A stretch of DNA of 22,546 bases from assembly GCA_900540235.1 (NCBI GenBank), contig UQEY01000031.1, positions 1-22,546 of the forward strand. The letters run 5' to 3'. Shown piece by piece: positions 21,017 through 22,546 of this stretch. Below the pieces are notes generated by a model. It was not told the origin of the DNA. It was given only the letters and a program-made list of their open reading frames with translations, and did no database searches. The first letter of the stretch is position 1. Each line of letters starts with the position of its first letter. This stretch comes from an uncultured Eubacteriales bacterium. GTDB lineage: Bacteria; Bacillota; Clostridia; Oscillospirales; Acutalibacteraceae. Position numbers and translations under genes: made by a program.

Positions 21017-22471
21017 ATGTACAAAAAAGGTTTTGACAACGACAAGTATCTGCAAATGCAATCGCAGAGGATAAAAGAGAGAATAAGTGAGTTTGGCGGC
21101 AAGCTTTATTTGGAGTTTGGCGGTAAACTTTTTGACGATTACCACGCATCAAGAGTTCTTCCGGGTTTTGAACCTGACAGCAAGCTTCAAATGCTTCTTC
21201 AGCTTAAAGACCAGGCTGAAATAGTAATTGTTATCAGTGCGCAGGATATTGAAAACAGTAAAATTCGTGGTGACCTCGGAATTACTTACAGCACCGATAC
21301 TTTCAGGCTTATTGACGCTTTTGAGAGTATGGGGTTGATGGTAGGCAGTGTTGTGCTTACAAAATATGTTTCAACCCCTAAGATTAATGCTTTTGAGCAG
21401 CAGCTTAAAGATAAAGGTATTGCTTTTTATCGCCATTATCTTATTGACGGCTACCCTGCCAATATTGCAAAAATAGTCAGTGACGACGGCTACGGCAAAA
21501 ATGATTATATCAAAACAAGCCGTTCACTCGTTGTTATTACCGCACCGGGTCCGGGCAGCGGAAAAATGGCAACCTGCCTTTCTCAGCTTTACCACGAAAA
21601 TAAGCGTGGAATTAAAGCGGGTTATGCCAAGTTTGAAACTTTCCCTATTTGGAACATTGCACTTAATCACCCGGTCAATATTGCTTATGAAGCCGCAACG
21701 GCAGACCTTAACGATGTTAATATGATTGACCCGTGGCACCTTGAAGCTTACGGCAAAACGACAGTTAACTACAACCGTGATGTTGAAATTTTCCCTGTGC
21801 TCAAAGCAACTTTTGACAAGATTTACGGCGAGTGCCCGTATAAATCACCGACAGATATGGGCGTAAATATGGCAGGCAACTGCATTTTTGACGACGAAGC
21901 GGTTAGGGATGCATCCAATCAGGAAATTATCAGAAGATTTTTTACTGCCAAGGTTAACCAAATCAAGGGCAGAAGCTCAAAGGATGAGATTTATAAGCTC
22001 GAACTTCTTATGAATAACGCAGGTCTTTCGGTTGATGATAGGAAATGTTATGTAGAAGCGACTGCACTTGCAGAAAAAACAGGCGCTCCTGCTTGCGCCG
22101 TTGAACTTCCGAGCGGCGAAATTGTAACGGGTAAAACTTCCGAGCTTCTCGGTTGCTCCTCTGCTATGCTTCTTAATGTGCTCAAAAAACTTGCAGGCAT
22201 TGATGACAGTGTTCTTCTTATTTCACCCGAGGTTATTAAGCCTATTCAGGAACTTAAAATTAATCATCTCGGCAATAAAAATCCAAGGCTTCACACGGAC
22301 GAAACTCTTATTGCGCTTTCAATCTCGGCGGTAAACGACGAAAAGGCAAAGCTTGCGCTTAATCAGCTTTCTTTACTTAAAAACTGTGAAATGCATTCTT
22401 CTGTTGTCCTTTCGCCTGTTGACGAAAATGTGCTTAAAAAACTCGGCGTAAGGCTTACATGCAGTTGTTGA
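21017..22471 (+). CDS. DUF1846 family protein
   Basis: The 484-residue protein matches the DUF1846 family (PF08903), conserved in Firmicutes and other anaerobes without an assigned reaction. Typical segments are GGKLFDDYHASRVLPGFEPD, VIVISAQDIE, TAPGPGSGKMATCLSQLYHE (a glycine-rich loop that may bind nucleotide) and FETFPIWNIALNHPVN. The C-terminal third begins around CAVELPSGEIVTGKTSELLG. ATG 21017 with a GGAGAG site is preferred to an upstream TTG at 20993. It has no signal peptide or membrane segment. It is preceded by its own promoter and an unusual promoter-proximal hairpin. No gene follows within the window. Confidence 0.9.
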   Translation: MYKKGFDNDKYLQMQSQRIKERISEFGGKLYLEFGGKLFDDYHASRVLPGFEPDSKLQMLLQLKDQAEIVIVISAQDIENSKIRGDLGITYSTDTFRLIDAFESMGLMVGSVVLTKYVSTPKINAFEQQLKDKGIAFYRHYLIDGYPANIAKIVSDDGYGKNDYIKTSRSLVVITAPGPGSGKMATCLSQLYHENKRGIKAGYAKFETFPIWNIALNHPVNIAYEAATADLNDVNMIDPWHLEAYGKTTVNYNRDVEIFPVLKATFDKIYGECPYKSPTDMGVNMAGNCIFDDEAVRDASNQEIIRRFFTAKVNQIKGRSSKDEIYKLELLMNNAGLSVDDRKCYVEATALAEKTGAPACAVELPSGEIVTGKTSELLGCSSAMLLNVLKKLAGIDDSVLLISPEVIKPIQELKINHLGNKNPRLHTDETLIALSISAVNDEKAKLALNQLSLLKNCEMHSSVVLSPVDENVLKKLGVRLTCSC

Positions 22472-22492
22472 TGTAAATTATAATTTATATTA

Positions 22493-22519
22493 CGGGTCGT
22501 CGGGGACGCCGACCCCTAC
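22493..22519. repeat. GTAGGGG-stem-CCCG palindromic repeat, second copy
   Basis: GGGTCG (22494-22499) pairs with CGACCC (22510-22515), bounded by CGGG on one side and CCCCTAC on the other. Its reverse complement has the same GTAGGGG...CCCG frame as the copy at 19830-19853, with a different stem. Confidence 0.6.
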
Positions 22520-22546
22520 ATCGTCCAAAGAAATTCCGTGTTTGAA

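Overview
The window looks like the chromosome of an AT-rich, low-GC Gram-positive anaerobe, probably a gut Clostridia/Oscillospiraceae-type Firmicute. The grounds are the lipoprotein signal peptides, AGGAGG-type ribosome binding sites, LuxS, a YesM/YesN-type two-component pair, DUF1846 and C_GCAxxG_C_C family proteins, and InlB-type B-repeat surface domains. The species is not identified. Family assignments come from reading motifs, not from database searches.

Layout. (1) 99-2390: an overlapping plus-strand operon of an RluA-type pseudouridine synthase, a zinc-dependent phospholipase C-like protein and luxS. Its promoter seems to start transcription at the first codon (leaderless) and has an 18-bp perfect palindrome between the -35 and -10 boxes. 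(2) 2389-12199: two minus-strand sugar operons. The distal one encodes an AraC-type response regulator, a YesM-type sensor kinase and a sugar-binding lipoprotein, all overlapping, and ends at a terminator. The second encodes MglB, MglA and MglC (galactose/glucose ABC importer), then a small membrane-anchored B-repeat protein and an aldo/keto reductase. The simplest reading is a three-component sugar sensor that switches on the importer next to it. (3) 12268-13234: a decayed patch holding a broken DUF4417 gene, a possible toxin C-terminus with an immunity-like small gene, and copies of a 36-nt hairpin repeat. (4) 13272-16999: a compact integrated element of about 3.65 kb that has split a tRNA-Arg(ACG) gene inside the anticodon loop. 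The 3' half lies at 13272-13319 and the 5' half at 16958-16999; together they make a fully paired 77-nt tRNA. The element carries an HTH-like protein, a GC-rich apparently non-coding block with many hairpins, a MazF/PemK-like protein, an excisionase, a tyrosine integrase, and a complete, diverged tRNA-Arg(ACG) with its own terminator just behind the host tRNA promoter. (5) 17068-22546: core-type genes: a C_GCAxxG_C_C protein and a zinc-ribbon/B-repeat membrane protein (minus), a lipoprotein of unknown function, a three-S1-domain RNA-binding protein and a DUF1846 protein (plus), separated by terminators and small palindromic repeats.

The most notable points are the tRNA-Arg replacement carried by the element, the GC-rich structured block in front of the antitoxin-less MazF-Xis-Int operon, and several unusual promoters (leaderless rlu/luxS, and a terminator-like hairpin directly at the start of the DUF1846 transcript).
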